Below are positions 46,112 through 56,789 of a stretch of DNA of 64,000 nucleotides, in pieces; positions within the stretch are counted from its first letter, which is position 1, and the number at the start of each line of letters is the position of its first letter. The stretch spans positions 62,001 to 126,000 of the forward strand of contig JAMBOW010000001.1 in the NCBI GenBank assembly GCA_023715865.1, written 5' to 3'. Both the position numbers and the translations under genes were made by a program. Origin of the DNA: Neobacillus mesonae (GTDB lineage: Bacteria; Bacillota; Bacilli; Paenibacillales; Paenibacillaceae). Under the pieces are notes generated by a model, which ran no database searches, was not told the DNA's origin, and saw nothing but the letters and a program-made list of their open reading frames with translations.

Positions 46112-47362
46112 ATGAATGCACTTATGAAAAACAGGGTGTTTCTTATCGTGGTAACAGCAGACCTGTTTCAGCAAATGGGAATATGGATCCGAAATATGGC
46201 TCTGCTATTCTATATTATGGATCAAACGAACAACAATCCAACAGCGGTTTCTCTGCTTACAGCTTTAGAATATTTGCCTATCTTTGTCTTTTCACTAATA
46301 GGAGGAACCTTTGCAGATCGCTGGGAGCCTAAAAAAACGGTGATCATGGGAGACACATTAAGTGCCTTGTCCATGCTATTAATACTTTTCATGATATCAC
46401 AAGGGGTATGGCAGGCCGTGTTTGCAGCGACTGTAATTTCGGCCATTGTTAGTCAGTTCTCTCAGCCGTCTTCATCCGTTCTCTTTAAAAAACATATTCC
46501 ATCAGAACATGTAGGAACTGCTGTGGGAATAAACCAAAGCTTGATGGCATTATTCACTATTTTTGGCCCTATGCTTGGAACATTAGTGTATACTCAGCTG
46601 GGTATAAATTCATCCATTATTGCTTTATTCATCATCTTTACTTTGGCCGCTGTTATTCAAATTTTCTTACCTTCGTCAACCAGAGAGAAGGAAGTGAACA
46701 AGAAATCACCGCTCAGAGACATAAAAGAAGGATTTCAATATGTTATCGGACATTCAAATCTTAAGCTGATTGCTGTAATGTTCTTGATATCCGGTATAGC
46801 CATGGGAATTACCCAGCCCTTGGATGTATTTGTAACCATGGAGCGTTTAGGGCTTTCTAAAGAAAATGTACAATGGTTTGCGGCTTCGGAAGGAGTAGGA
46901 ATGTTGGTGGGTGGTGCCTTGGCTGCATTAATCTCGGATAAAATTACCCGCTATAGACGTGAGGTCATTACAGCTACAATGATGGTATGGGCCATGATTA
47001 CTGTCATCGAAGTGTTATCCGTTTGGCCTTTACTCACGGGAGGTGCAAGAGGGCTATCTGGAATAGCTACTGCCTTTTTCCAAGTGACGTTTAGCGCCAT
47101 GATGATCCAAGAGATTAGGGAAGAATATATTGGTAGGACGAATGGCATTATTATTCCGCTTATGATGGGAGGCATGTTGTTAGGAAGTGCTTCCTCTGGA
47201 TTTATTGTTAATCAGATAGATCTAATGGGCGCATACTTTATAGCAGCATTTCTGACCTTAGCATGTATTATTTTTACATCGCGTTTAAAGTTTAATAACA
47301 GCTTAGAAAGCGGTGATGTGTTGCAAGACAGGCTAAAGAGAGAACGTCATATAACTGAATAG
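46112..47362 (+). CDS. MFS efflux transporter, MFS_3/EntS-like
   Basis: The 416-residue protein has about 12 helices and the motif A loop FADRWEPKKT, in the group with EntS and macrolide-efflux Mef proteins. It begins 10 nt after the first pump with GGGG as a weak ribosome site. Two pumps of different MFS branches in one MerR-controlled unit suggest a broad or two-substrate resistance response. A terminator follows at 47371. Confidence 0.83.
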   Translation: MNALMKNRVFLIVVTADLFQQMGIWIRNMALLFYIMDQTNNNPTAVSLLTALEYLPIFVFSLIGGTFADRWEPKKTVIMGDTLSALSMLLILFMISQGVWQAVFAATVISAIVSQFSQPSSSVLFKKHIPSEHVGTAVGINQSLMALFTIFGPMLGTLVYTQLGINSSIIALFIIFTLAAVIQIFLPSSTREKEVNKKSPLRDIKEGFQYVIGHSNLKLIAVMFLISGIAMGITQPLDVFVTMERLGLSKENVQWFAASEGVGMLVGGALAALISDKITRYRREVITATMMVWAMITVIEVLSVWPLLTGGARGLSGIATAFFQVTFSAMMIQEIREEYIGRTNGIIIPLMMGGMLLGSASSGFIVNQIDLMGAYFIAAFLTLACIIFTSRLKFNNSLESGDVLQDRLKRERHITE

Positions 47363-47370
47363 ATGCAAGA

Positions 47371-47405
47371 AGGCAGCTGATCCATTCGATTGGCTGCTTA
47401 TTTTA
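47371..47405 (+). terminator. Rho-independent terminator of the efflux operon
   Basis: GCAGC (47373-47377) pairs with GCTGC (47393-47397), with an inner ATC/GAT stem, followed by TTATTTT. Confidence 0.6.
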
Positions 47406-47541
47406 ATTTTCGTATAGTATAGCTTTCAAATTCGTCACATTTGAGCGGTTGTATAGCTACAAGGAGCTATATGGAAAACGAAACCTTTTATGTAAAATAT
47501 ATTTTGGATTAGGGATCAACTAATGTTGAGGAGGAGCTCCA

Positions 47542-47586
47542 ATGAGATTAGTCAGTATTCTTGAATGTGTAACGAATAATTTATGA
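47542..47586 (+). CDS. 14-codon leader ORF overlapping nosD
   Basis: A very strong site (GAGGAGGAG) precedes an ATG encoding the 14-residue peptide MRLVSILECVTNNL. Its TGA overlaps the nosD ATG as ATGA (47583-47586). nosD itself lacks a ribosome site in range, so translation of this leader probably feeds ribosomes into nosD. Too short for ordinary gene finders. Confidence 0.5.
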   Translation: MRLVSILECVTNNL

Positions 47587-48977
47587 AATGGAGGTGTTCA
47601 AATTTATGGATAGTTAGGCTTTGTCGGTATATTAAAGCAGCCGCTTTTCTTCTCTTATTCACTATCCTTTGTTCAACATTAAACCTCGTTCAAAGCGGAG
47701 CATATGCTTCAAACTCCCTTAATGTAAGCTCGATGACGAATTCACTCCAGACTCTTATTGATAATGCAAGCGATGGCGAAGTACTCGTTGTTCCTGAGGG
47801 GAAATATGTAGGCCCTGTCGTTGTAGACAAGAAATTAACAATTATCGGTGATGGAAAAGTTGAAGTGCGCAATACAGCTAATAAACCTGCGATTGAGGTA
47901 AGGGCAAACCATACATCAATTGAAAATTTGATAATTAACCATACATATAAAGGGAGGGAAGCTGGGGTTCTAATCAATGCTGATCATGTCATCTTAAGAG
48001 ATCTCGAAATTCACACAGAAGGACACGGGATTATGCTTCGAGATGCGAATTATAATCTGATTCAGCATAACCGAATCGAAGGTTCCGAGGTGCAGTCATT
48101 AGAGAACTTGAATCAAGCAAACGGAATCGATTTATATAAATCCAATCATAACGATATTCAAAACAATGTTATCCGTTATGTGATGGATGGTATTTACATC
48201 GAGAGCAGCCAAAATATCCATGTTGAATCCAATGAAATTGCAGATGTACGTTATGCAGTTCATGCCATGTATGTTAAACATGCCTCAATTCTGAATAATT
48301 CAGGTCAAAACAATGTAACCGGAGCCATGGTCATGGAGGTGCAGAACGCAGCCATATCAGGCAATGTCTTTCGAAAACAAAGCAAGAATGTAAATGCTCA
48401 AGGGATGTATTTATTTGATGTACATGATTCGGTCATTGATCAAAATACGTTAGAGGGAAACAGAGTTGGTTTTTTTATACAGAGCTCATCGAATAACCTA
48501 ATAAGAAAAAATACGGTAATTGAAAATTTTGTGGGTGTTCAACTCATCAGCAGCAAGGGAAATGTGATCGAGTCCAATGATTTTGTCTCCAACGTCATAG
48601 AAGCAGCGGTAATGGGCAGTGAGAATAACAGCATTCAGCATAACTATTGGGACTCTTCTCAAGGTGTTGATATCAATGGCGACGGAAGCAGCGAGCTTTC
48701 GCACTTCATGAATCCTTTTTATCAAAATTTAGTGAGCCGAAATTCAGCGTATCAATTGTTTTTTCAATCACCTGGTATGACATTTTTGAGTGAGATGTTT
48801 ACCCAGGATAGGAATTCCTGGTCAATGGATTCTTCACCATCCATGAAGGCAAACACTCAAGTGATCGTTGATTCCAATATAAACAAAGCATCGAGCCATA
48901 TTGTGTTGGTTGCAGGTCTGGGAATGTTATGTATCGCACTTTCGATCATTCTATTTTTGGGGGTAAAACGGTCATGA
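47583..48977 (+). CDS. nosD: NosD-like copper-maturation protein (parallel beta-helix)
   Basis: The 464-residue protein has a signal peptide (about 15-40), many right-handed beta-helix repeats (about 50-390, with patterns such as NVIRYVMDGIYIESSQN and NTLEGNRVGFFIQSS), and a C-terminal membrane helix (about 440-460). Known NosD partners NosF and NosY in copper-site assembly of nitrous oxide reductase. There is no usable ribosome site before the ATG, which overlaps a leader ORF. A GGAGGTG at 47590 leads to an out-of-frame ATG with only three codons. nosZ is not in the window. Confidence 0.77.
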   Translation: MKWRCSNLWIVRLCRYIKAAAFLLLFTILCSTLNLVQSGAYASNSLNVSSMTNSLQTLIDNASDGEVLVVPEGKYVGPVVVDKKLTIIGDGKVEVRNTANKPAIEVRANHTSIENLIINHTYKGREAGVLINADHVILRDLEIHTEGHGIMLRDANYNLIQHNRIEGSEVQSLENLNQANGIDLYKSNHNDIQNNVIRYVMDGIYIESSQNIHVESNEIADVRYAVHAMYVKHASILNNSGQNNVTGAMVMEVQNAAISGNVFRKQSKNVNAQGMYLFDVHDSVIDQNTLEGNRVGFFIQSSSNNLIRKNTVIENFVGVQLISSKGNVIESNDFVSNVIEAAVMGSENNSIQHNYWDSSQGVDINGDGSSELSHFMNPFYQNLVSRNSAYQLFFQSPGMTFLSEMFTQDRNSWSMDSSPSMKANTQVIVDSNINKASSHIVLVAGLGMLCIALSIILFLGVKRS

Positions 48978-49528
48978 ATAAATGGAAAATCGTATTAACT
49001 ATGATGTTTGCAGTACTTATCTTTACGGCTTGCGGTGGAAAAGCATACGAGGCTGTTCCGATTAATGAGGAAGTTGACGTTTGTGTAATATGCAATATGC
49101 AAGTCAAGGATGACGCCTTTGCTACCCAACTCACGACAAAAGACGGTAAAAACTACAAATTTGATGATATAGGCTGCATGAATGAGTGGAAAGAGCAGAA
49201 TGGTACAGAAAATATTGGGATGGATTTTGTTCGTGATTACAACGACAAAGAGTGGATTGAGTTCAGCAAAGCAACTTACGTGTATGACGATTCGATCCGC
49301 ACCCCTATGGCATACGGCATTGTGAGCTTCAAGGATGAAGAATCCGCTGAAGCCTTCATCTCTGAACAAGGGGTAGGAACGGTACTGACAGCCGAAGATT
49401 TATCCCATCATCAGTGGCAGCAAAGCGGGGGCATGATGGATATGCATGAGGAAGGGCACAGCCATGAAATGACCGATGAGACTGAGCACAATCATGACGC
49501 GAACGAAGATTCGAACCATAACGAATAG
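48974..49528 (+). CDS. nosL: NosL-like copper-binding lipoprotein
   Basis: The 184-residue protein has a lipoprotein signal with lipobox LIFTACGG (Cys about residue 21) and the copper motif CVICNM, as in NosL copper chaperones. A His/Glu-rich tail (SHEMTDETEHNHD) could also bind metal. The start overlaps nosD's stop by 4 nt. It is predicted to sit outside the membrane and pass copper to the Nos machinery. Confidence 0.82.
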   Translation: MNKWKIVLTMMFAVLIFTACGGKAYEAVPINEEVDVCVICNMQVKDDAFATQLTTKDGKNYKFDDIGCMNEWKEQNGTENIGMDFVRDYNDKEWIEFSKATYVYDDSIRTPMAYGIVSFKDEESAEAFISEQGVGTVLTAEDLSHHQWQQSGGMMDMHEEGHSHEMTDETEHNHDANEDSNHNE

Positions 49529-49546
49529 CGGATAGGAGTCGTGATC

Positions 49547-50368
49547 ATGAGAAACATGCTACAAGTGGCAGGAAGAGAAATAAAAATGGGTTTTCGCAAT
49601 CCTTGGTCATACTCATTTCTTATTCTTTTTAGTGTTTTCAGTTTAAGCTTGATGCTGATTCATACTCAAAACGTGGTTGAAGGATATTCCGGAGTTACCG
49701 GCTCTATGCTCACTCTTGTGTTGTATCTGCTGCCGCTCATGACTCTTTTTATAGGATCATTTTCATTAACGGGCGAAAAGGAAGACGGGAGCTGGAGCTT
49801 ACTATCAACGTACCCGATAAGTACGCTTTCCTTCATTATTGGCAAGTATATTGGAATTGCAACGGTTCTATTAACAATCTTAGCGTTTGGATATGGCTTA
49901 ATGGGGCTTATTAGTGGATTATCCAGCAATACTATAGTACTTAAAACATTCCTTCTTTTTAGCGTATTTTCTGCTGGGCTCGTTTTGCTTTTTTTGACCA
50001 TTTCGCTCTTTGTAGGGTCGCTATCGAAAAATCGCTGGCAGGCTCTTACGATTTCTGTTTCGATTTGGTTTTTTACAATCATCGGATGGCAAACCTTGCT
50101 TGTCGCTTTCTTAGGGATCTTGCCTTATTTGTGGGTAAAACCTATTCTACTAACACTAACTGTATTGAACCCGGCCGAACTCATACGCCTGTTTGTCGTC
50201 GTTCAATTGGGAGGCGGAGCGGTTTTGGGACCTGAATATTATGAGTGGGTACAGTGGATTCAGCAGCCCATCGGACCTTGGATTTTTGCTTGTATTGTTT
50301 TAGTTTGGATCGTCTTTTCTCTCGCAGCTGTATATTGGATTTGGGAAAGAGGGAGATCCAATGGATGA
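49547..50368 (+). CDS. nosY: NosY-like ABC-2 permease
   Basis: The 273-residue membrane protein has about six helices in the NosY arrangement, including the conserved SFSLTGEKEDGSWSLLSTYP cytoplasmic segment near residues 66-85. AGGAG is 8 nt before ATG 49547. It overlaps nosF by 8 nt and forms the channel half of the NosFY transporter that acts with NosD. Confidence 0.82.
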   Translation: MRNMLQVAGREIKMGFRNPWSYSFLILFSVFSLSLMLIHTQNVVEGYSGVTGSMLTLVLYLLPLMTLFIGSFSLTGEKEDGSWSLLSTYPISTLSFIIGKYIGIATVLLTILAFGYGLMGLISGLSSNTIVLKTFLLFSVFSAGLVLLFLTISLFVGSLSKNRWQALTISVSIWFFTIIGWQTLLVAFLGILPYLWVKPILLTLTVLNPAELIRLFVVVQLGGGAVLGPEYYEWVQWIQQPIGPWIFACIVLVWIVFSLAAVYWIWERGRSNG

Positions 50369-51071
50369 TTTCGTAAAAGTAAGACACTTAAACAAATATA
50401 TAAAGAAACAATGCATTGTGGAAGATCTCTCTTTTAACGTTTCAACGGGAAATGTTCTTGCTCTTTGCGGAGGGAATGGGGCGGGTAAAAGCACGGTTAT
50501 AAAAATGATCACGGGTATCTCCCAGCCTACTTCGGGAGAAGTATATGTCAATCAGTTAGCAAGAGAAGATGACAAAATTGAGTATGCCCGGCAATTAGGT
50601 TATATGCCTGATGATTACCAATTCCAGCACAGTCTTACTGCTTACGAAAGTTTATCCTTCTGGGCATCACTGCGGAGAGTACCTGATACAAGAGTCAATG
50701 AAGTGCTGGCGTTAGTTGGTTTAGAGGAAAAAAGAAAACTTAAAATAAAGACATTCTCTAAGGGTATGCGTCAACGAATATTGTTTGCCCAATCAATATT
50801 AGCCAATCCGCGCCTATTAATTATGGATGAGCCGACAAATGGATTAGATCCTTACTGGATGAACGAGCTCGGGCAAATCCTCTTAGAGATGAAAGAAGGC
50901 GGCCAAACGGTAATTCTCTCAACTCACCAGCTTGATTTTGCAGAGAAGATAGCGGATCAGGTGATTTTTCTAAATAACGGGAAGAACGTAGGTGAAGGTA
51001 GAGTTTCTTCTATTAAAAAAGAGTATGGCTCACTTTCAGCTGCATTTCATCTCAGTCTTGGATTGAAATGA
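50361..51071 (+). CDS. nosF: NosF-like ABC ATPase
   Basis: The 236-residue ATPase has Walker A (CGGNGAGKST), signature FSKGMRQRILFAQ, Walker B (LLIMDEPTNGLDP) and the H-loop LSTHQLD. Length and partners fit NosF. Its end overlaps the thioredoxin gene as ATGA. It should energise NosY. Confidence 0.83.
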   Translation: MDDFVKVRHLNKYIKKQCIVEDLSFNVSTGNVLALCGGNGAGKSTVIKMITGISQPTSGEVYVNQLAREDDKIEYARQLGYMPDDYQFQHSLTAYESLSFWASLRRVPDTRVNEVLALVGLEEKRKLKIKTFSKGMRQRILFAQSILANPRLLIMDEPTNGLDPYWMNELGQILLEMKEGGQTVILSTHQLDFAEKIADQVIFLNNGKNVGEGRVSSIKKEYGSLSAAFHLSLGLK

Positions 51072-51610
51072 GGCTTGTAATGAAACATTTAAACGTACGT
51101 ACACGTAACCTGATTACAATTCTTATCCTTATTTTAGGAGTAACTGCAGGAGTATGGGCCTTTGCTCAAGCGTCGGAAACAAAAAACAAACGATCGATAA
51201 CAGGAGATTTTTCCGCAGGCATGAAGGCTCCAGATTTTGATGTGACGAATATGAATGGACAAAAAGTGAAGTTAACCGGTTATCAAGGGAAGAAAGTTAT
51301 CATGAATTTCTGGGCTTCTTGGTGCGAACCTTGCGTGAGAGAAATGCCTCTCCTTTATGATATCTACCAGTCTAAGGACTATGATACCCAGGTGTTGTTT
51401 ATTAATGTAGGTGAGTCAAAAGGCACGATCAAAGAGTTCTTGAATCGGAACAGATTTGATTTTCCTGTTATTATTGATGCTACGGGAGAAGTATCTAAGC
51501 TCTATCGAGTCACAGGTCTGCCTTCTACAGTTACAATTAACAAAGACGGTGACCTGGATCAGGTCATTACTGGTGAAATAATGGATTTCAGCATGTTAGA
51601 ATTACAATGA
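51068..51610 (+). CDS. TlpA/ResA-like membrane-anchored thioredoxin
   Basis: The 180-residue protein has an N-terminal signal-anchor (about 15-35) and a thioredoxin fold with active site WASWCEPCV, facing outside. ResA/TlpA proteins reduce disulphides or support copper or haem insertion. Placed last in the nos-like operon, overlapping nosF by 4 nt, it may keep the CxxCxM cysteines of NosL or a target enzyme reduced. Starts at 51068 or 51080 are possible. Confidence 0.83.
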   Translation: MRLVMKHLNVRTRNLITILILILGVTAGVWAFAQASETKNKRSITGDFSAGMKAPDFDVTNMNGQKVKLTGYQGKKVIMNFWASWCEPCVREMPLLYDIYQSKDYDTQVLFINVGESKGTIKEFLNRNRFDFPVIIDATGEVSKLYRVTGLPSTVTINKDGDLDQVITGEIMDFSMLELQ

Positions 51611-51707
51611 CACATGTTCCAATAGGGCAGAATTTTTCTGGAATCCAGCTTGTTTTTCGGGATGATTGAATAAAATATGATGCTGCAATGATAGCTAGAA
51701 TTAAACG

Positions 51708-51740
51708 GGGCTGACTATGGTTTCAGCCCTTTATTTTTTA
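51708..51740 (+). terminator. Rho-independent terminator of the nos-like operon
   Basis: GGGCTGA (51708-51714) pairs with TCAGCCC (51723-51729), followed by TTTATTTTTT. Confidence 0.7.
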
Positions 51741-51849
51741 GAAATAATATCTTAAGAAAAAAATAATAGTTTACATTTCATGTAATATATATATACTTAT
51801 ACTTTAAGTAATACATAAATAAAGTAATAATCTTAGGAGGTTTATCAAC

Positions 51850-52833
51850 TTGAGTACAACACTGAAAATTGGCATTGCTGGTTATGGAAACCTTGGTAAA
51901 GGAGTACAAAAAGCGATTGAGCAAAATCCGGATATGGAGCTTGTGGCCGTATTTACTCGCAGAGATCCAGAGCAGATGCCAAAGCAAGCCGGAATTTTGT
52001 TTGAACATATGTCAGCTGCAGAGCAGTACATCGATAAGATTGATGTTATGATCCTGTGCGGAGGCTCAGCAACAGATCTTCCTGAACAGACGCCTCAGCT
52101 TGCCCGGTTATTCAATACGGTAGACAGCTTTGATACTCATGCGAAAATTCCTGAATTTTATGAAACGGTCAACGAAGCTGCATTAAGCGGAGGACATATC
52201 AGCGTCATTTCGACCGGGTGGGATCCGGGATTATTCTCAATGAACCGCCTTCTGGCTGAAGCTATTCTTCCTGAAGGTGAAGATTACACGTTCTGGGGCA
52301 AGGGAGTCAGCCAAGGACATTCCGATGCTATTCGCCGTGTTCCTGGTGTGAAGGCAGGCGTACAATACACTGTACCTGTTCAGGAAGTCATTGAACGCAT
52401 TCGCTCCGGTGAAACGCCTGAACTCGCTACACGAGAGAAGCACAAGAGAGACTGCTTTATCGTCGCAGAAGAAGGCGCTGATCAAGAGGAAATTCGCAAT
52501 ACCATCGTGAACATGCCCAATTATTTTGCGGATTATGACACTACGGTTACTTTTATTACAGAAGAGGAACTGGCAGAGCAGCACGCAGGCATGCCTCATG
52601 GCGGCTTCGTTATTCGCAGCGGCAAGACAGGGTCAGGCAACCGCCAGATTGTTGAGTTTGGTCTTAAGCTGGACAGCAACCCTGAATTTACGGCAAGTGT
52701 GCTTGTTGCCTATGCAAGAGCTGCTGCCCGTCTAAGCAAGGATGGACAGAAGGGCGCCAAGACCGTGTTTGATGTCCCTCTCGGTTATTTGTCTCCGAAA
52801 TCGGGTGAACAATTAAGAAAAGAATTGTTATAA
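51850..52833 (+). CDS. ddh: meso-diaminopimelate D-dehydrogenase
   Basis: The 327-residue NADPH-dependent enzyme reductively aminates tetrahydrodipicolinate to meso-diaminopimelate for lysine and peptidoglycan. It has the Rossmann motif GIAGYGNLGKG, LCGGSATDLPEQTP, VDSFDTHAKIP and STGWDPGLFS, all diagnostic of the family. AGGAGG precedes the TTG start. Monocistronic, with an AT-rich promoter region upstream. Confidence 0.9.
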   Translation: MSTTLKIGIAGYGNLGKGVQKAIEQNPDMELVAVFTRRDPEQMPKQAGILFEHMSAAEQYIDKIDVMILCGGSATDLPEQTPQLARLFNTVDSFDTHAKIPEFYETVNEAALSGGHISVISTGWDPGLFSMNRLLAEAILPEGEDYTFWGKGVSQGHSDAIRRVPGVKAGVQYTVPVQEVIERIRSGETPELATREKHKRDCFIVAEEGADQEEIRNTIVNMPNYFADYDTTVTFITEEELAEQHAGMPHGGFVIRSGKTGSGNRQIVEFGLKLDSNPEFTASVLVAYARAAARLSKDGQKGAKTVFDVPLGYLSPKSGEQLRKELL

Positions 52834-52861
52834 GAAGAGTACATCAAATTGATTAAATATT

Positions 52862-52897
52862 AGAAGGGCACGCGCCGAATATCGGCCGTGCCCTTCT
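52862..52897. terminator. Bidirectional terminator between ddh and gdhA
   Basis: AGAAGGGCACG (52862-52872) pairs with CGTGCCCTTCT (52887-52897), extended inward by GCCGA/TCGGC with one bulge. Confidence 0.78.
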
Positions 52898-52918
52898 TGC
52901 TATCTTCTAGCTATTCGC

Positions 52919-54334
<1,416 letters not shown>

Positions 54335-54540
54335 TTAAGTCAATAAAAATGGCAAATTTCTTAGAAGCACAGCAGTATTAACCACCTCTTTTGTACTTTT
54401 CTGTAGAAAATTTGCACACATTCGAATAGATTAAAAAGAATTGTATAGAAATTTTTTGAAATTGACCAATCAATTTTTCTTTATGCATCTATTAAAAAAT
54501 TCTATAAAACTATCATTATATGTTAGATAAGAATGTAAAA

Positions 54541-54582
54541 AGACAGACTAGTTTTCTTCTGAAAAGAAGACGTAGCCTGCCT
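54541..54582 (-). terminator. Terminator of the minus-strand serine hydrolase
   Basis: On the minus strand a long, imperfect stem closes at a TTC-like loop near 54561 and runs into TTTTTA. It lies 40 nt after the stop at 54623. Confidence 0.6.
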
Positions 54583-54622
54583 TCATACTCAAAAAATAAG
54601 TAATGGACAATGGATCTCATGG

Positions 54623-55654
54623 TTATGACTGGGCTTTCCATTCCTTTTCAATCTCGCTGATGACATCGAGAGCTCCATCGGAAAGGTTAGAGCATACGAC
54701 CGCCCACAGTGAATTGTCAGGATAGAAGAGCGCCCGGAAATTTACACCAGGATCATATCCCATAAGCACATACTTCTCTACGGAATTTTCATCATGCAAA
54801 TTCATCCATAGACCGTAGCCGTATCCCGTATCCTCATCTACTTGGATATGAGGCGTGAGCAGCAGCTCCGTAAGCTCTTTAGACAGCAGCTTTCTACAAA
54901 CCAGAGCTTCCCACAGCTTCATCATATCTCCCGTAGTTACATAAGCCCCGCCATCTGATCCTCCCCTTGCTGGAAGTGAATAGATGTTTGTTCGGTAACC
55001 GCTGCTCGTTTCAATGTACCCTAAGGCTGTTCGGACTGGCAGTGCATCCATTTCAAAATATCCTGACTCCGCCATTTCTGCTTTTGCAAAAATATGCTTC
55101 TCTACATAATCCTGAAACGTCATCCCGCTTGTCTGCTCCACGATCAGTCCCAGTAGAATGTAACCGGCATTGTTGTAATGAAAATCGCTGCCAGCTGGAA
55201 ACTTCATAGGTTCATTTTGAAACAGAGGCAAAAAATCCTCCAGTTTGCGAATATGATACATCGGCCTGTTGATCCATAGTTCTTCGAAATCATCCATCAG
55301 GTCTTCATCAAAATAATCGGGTATGCCTGACGTATGAGTCAGCAGCTGATGAATGGTAATGTTGGGATCGAAATGAGGAAAGGGATGAGTGTTCAGACGA
55401 TCCAGCAGTTTCATATCAAAGTGGAGTTTGCCTTCCTGGACCAGCTGACAAATGGCAATGGATGTAAACAATTTGCAGCCTGAGGCAATGCCGAAACGGG
55501 TATTCTCCGCAATCAAAATTTGTTCTGGACGATTCGCGAATCCGTAGTTTAGCTGTAATACGTCCTGATCAAATGATTTTGCATAGATTGAGCCTGAAAA
55601 AAGAGTAGCTTCCTGTAATCTATCTAATCGTTGTTTCAGATCACTATTTTTCAT
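54623..55654 (-). CDS. Serine hydrolase, beta-lactamase family
   Basis: The 343-residue protein has no signal peptide. It shows S-x-x-K in IASGCKLFTS, Y-x-N in HYNNAGYILLG and a GYDPGV motif at the K-T-G position. TTGGAGG lies 9 nt before ATG 55654; the longer frame to 55678 overlaps that site. It is one of three family members in this window and is not closely similar to the other two. Esterase or D-amino-peptidase activity is likelier than antibiotic resistance. Confidence 0.76.
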   Translation of the reverse strand: MKNSDLKQRLDRLQEATLFSGSIYAKSFDQDVLQLNYGFANRPEQILIAENTRFGIASGCKLFTSIAICQLVQEGKLHFDMKLLDRLNTHPFPHFDPNITIHQLLTHTSGIPDYFDEDLMDDFEELWINRPMYHIRKLEDFLPLFQNEPMKFPAGSDFHYNNAGYILLGLIVEQTSGMTFQDYVEKHIFAKAEMAESGYFEMDALPVRTALGYIETSSGYRTNIYSLPARGGSDGGAYVTTGDMMKLWEALVCRKLLSKELTELLLTPHIQVDEDTGYGYGLWMNLHDENSVEKYVLMGYDPGVNFRALFYPDNSLWAVVCSNLSDGALDVISEIEKEWKAQS

Positions 55655-55893
55655 TATTACGCCTCCAAGACGGTTCATTTAGATTAGTCCATATGCATCT
55701 ATGTTAGCATGGTGCAGCACTTCCACTTAGGTAATGAACGGCTATAAAAAATCTTTACTATACATGATGACTTCTACCGTTTGGACTTTATGAGCATCAT
55801 TTTGATGCTATAATAGACGGGCAATGTACATGAATGCGAGAAAAAGGAGTTTATGGACCGCATAGAAATTCACAAAAGGAGAATCGGCGATTG

Positions 55894-56751
55894 ATGCGTT
55901 TTTTTTCATTCCTAAGCCGTTTTGCTTCCGCATGGCGAGATTACCCAGCTGAAGAAAATGCGGTGCTTGGGAATCGATATATCGTGAAACAGCTTCTAGG
56001 TGAGGGAAGCTACGGGATAACTTATAAATGTCTGGACAGGGAGAACGGAACACATGTGGCGCTTAAGCAGTCAAGGCCGAGCAAAGGAAAGCTTGCAAGG
56101 CATTTATTAAACAGGGAAGCCAGTATCCTAAAAAAGCTTAGTCATCCGCAAATTCCCCAGCACCTTGATTTTTTTGATGAAGGAAAGCATACATATTTGG
56201 CAATGTCCTATTTGGAAGGGGATACACTGGAGGATCTGATCTTTGAAAAAGATGAGAAATTCGACGAACAAGCCTGTATTCGAATGACTTTAAAGCTGCT
56301 TGAGCTGGTTACGTATATCCATGAAAAGGGGTTCGTTCATCTGGACCTTCGTATCCCTAATGTTCTGTTCCAGGGAGAGGACATGTACTTGATCGATTTC
56401 GGTCTCGCTAGAGAAATAGGTGAAGAGCCTCCCGTGCAGCTTAATAAGAGGCAAAAAACAAGAATGAGGCCGAGCAGTTCATTCTCATCGAGACCATTTA
56501 AGGACGCTGAAGTACAAGCGGATCTAATAGATGTCGGGCATTTCATGCTGTTCATGCTTTATTCTGACTATGAGCCGCTCGGCAGCAGCAGCGCAGCTGA
56601 GAGGAGCTGGCAGGAAGAACTCGAGCTGTCCTCTGATCTAAGAGATATGATTGAACGTCTTCTTGAACTGCAAGAGCCGTATACCGACACGCAGGATGTG
56701 GTATTCGATTTGCAGGCTCTCTACAAACAAAATCCCTCAGACGAGGGATAA
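55894..56751 (+). CDS. Hanks-type (eukaryotic-like) serine/threonine protein kinase
   Basis: The 285-residue soluble kinase has a Gly-rich loop (LGEGSYGITY, residues 35-44), the ATP-anchoring Lys58 (VALKQ), Glu75, a catalytic loop HLDLRIPN (Asp151, Asn156; HLD replaces the usual HRD) and DFG (Asp168). No transmembrane or PASTA segments follow, unlike PrkC. AAAGGAG is about 12 nt before ATG 55894, with a TTG at 55891 as the alternative. Convergent with it is a Ser-rich small protein gene, a possible substrate (inference). Confidence 0.82.
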   Translation: MRFFSFLSRFASAWRDYPAEENAVLGNRYIVKQLLGEGSYGITYKCLDRENGTHVALKQSRPSKGKLARHLLNREASILKKLSHPQIPQHLDFFDEGKHTYLAMSYLEGDTLEDLIFEKDEKFDEQACIRMTLKLLELVTYIHEKGFVHLDLRIPNVLFQGEDMYLIDFGLAREIGEEPPVQLNKRQKTRMRPSSSFSSRPFKDAEVQADLIDVGHFMLFMLYSDYEPLGSSSAAERSWQEELELSSDLRDMIERLLELQEPYTDTQDVVFDLQALYKQNPSDEG

Positions 56752-56789
56752 GGGATACGGCCTAACCTAATAGGAATATATAATTTTGG

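Noticed and set aside
47600..47617. Alternative nosD start at ATG 47606 behind GGAGGTG
   Set aside because: It is out of frame with nosD and reaches a stop after three codons. It would only work if the sequence had an indel, which I cannot test.
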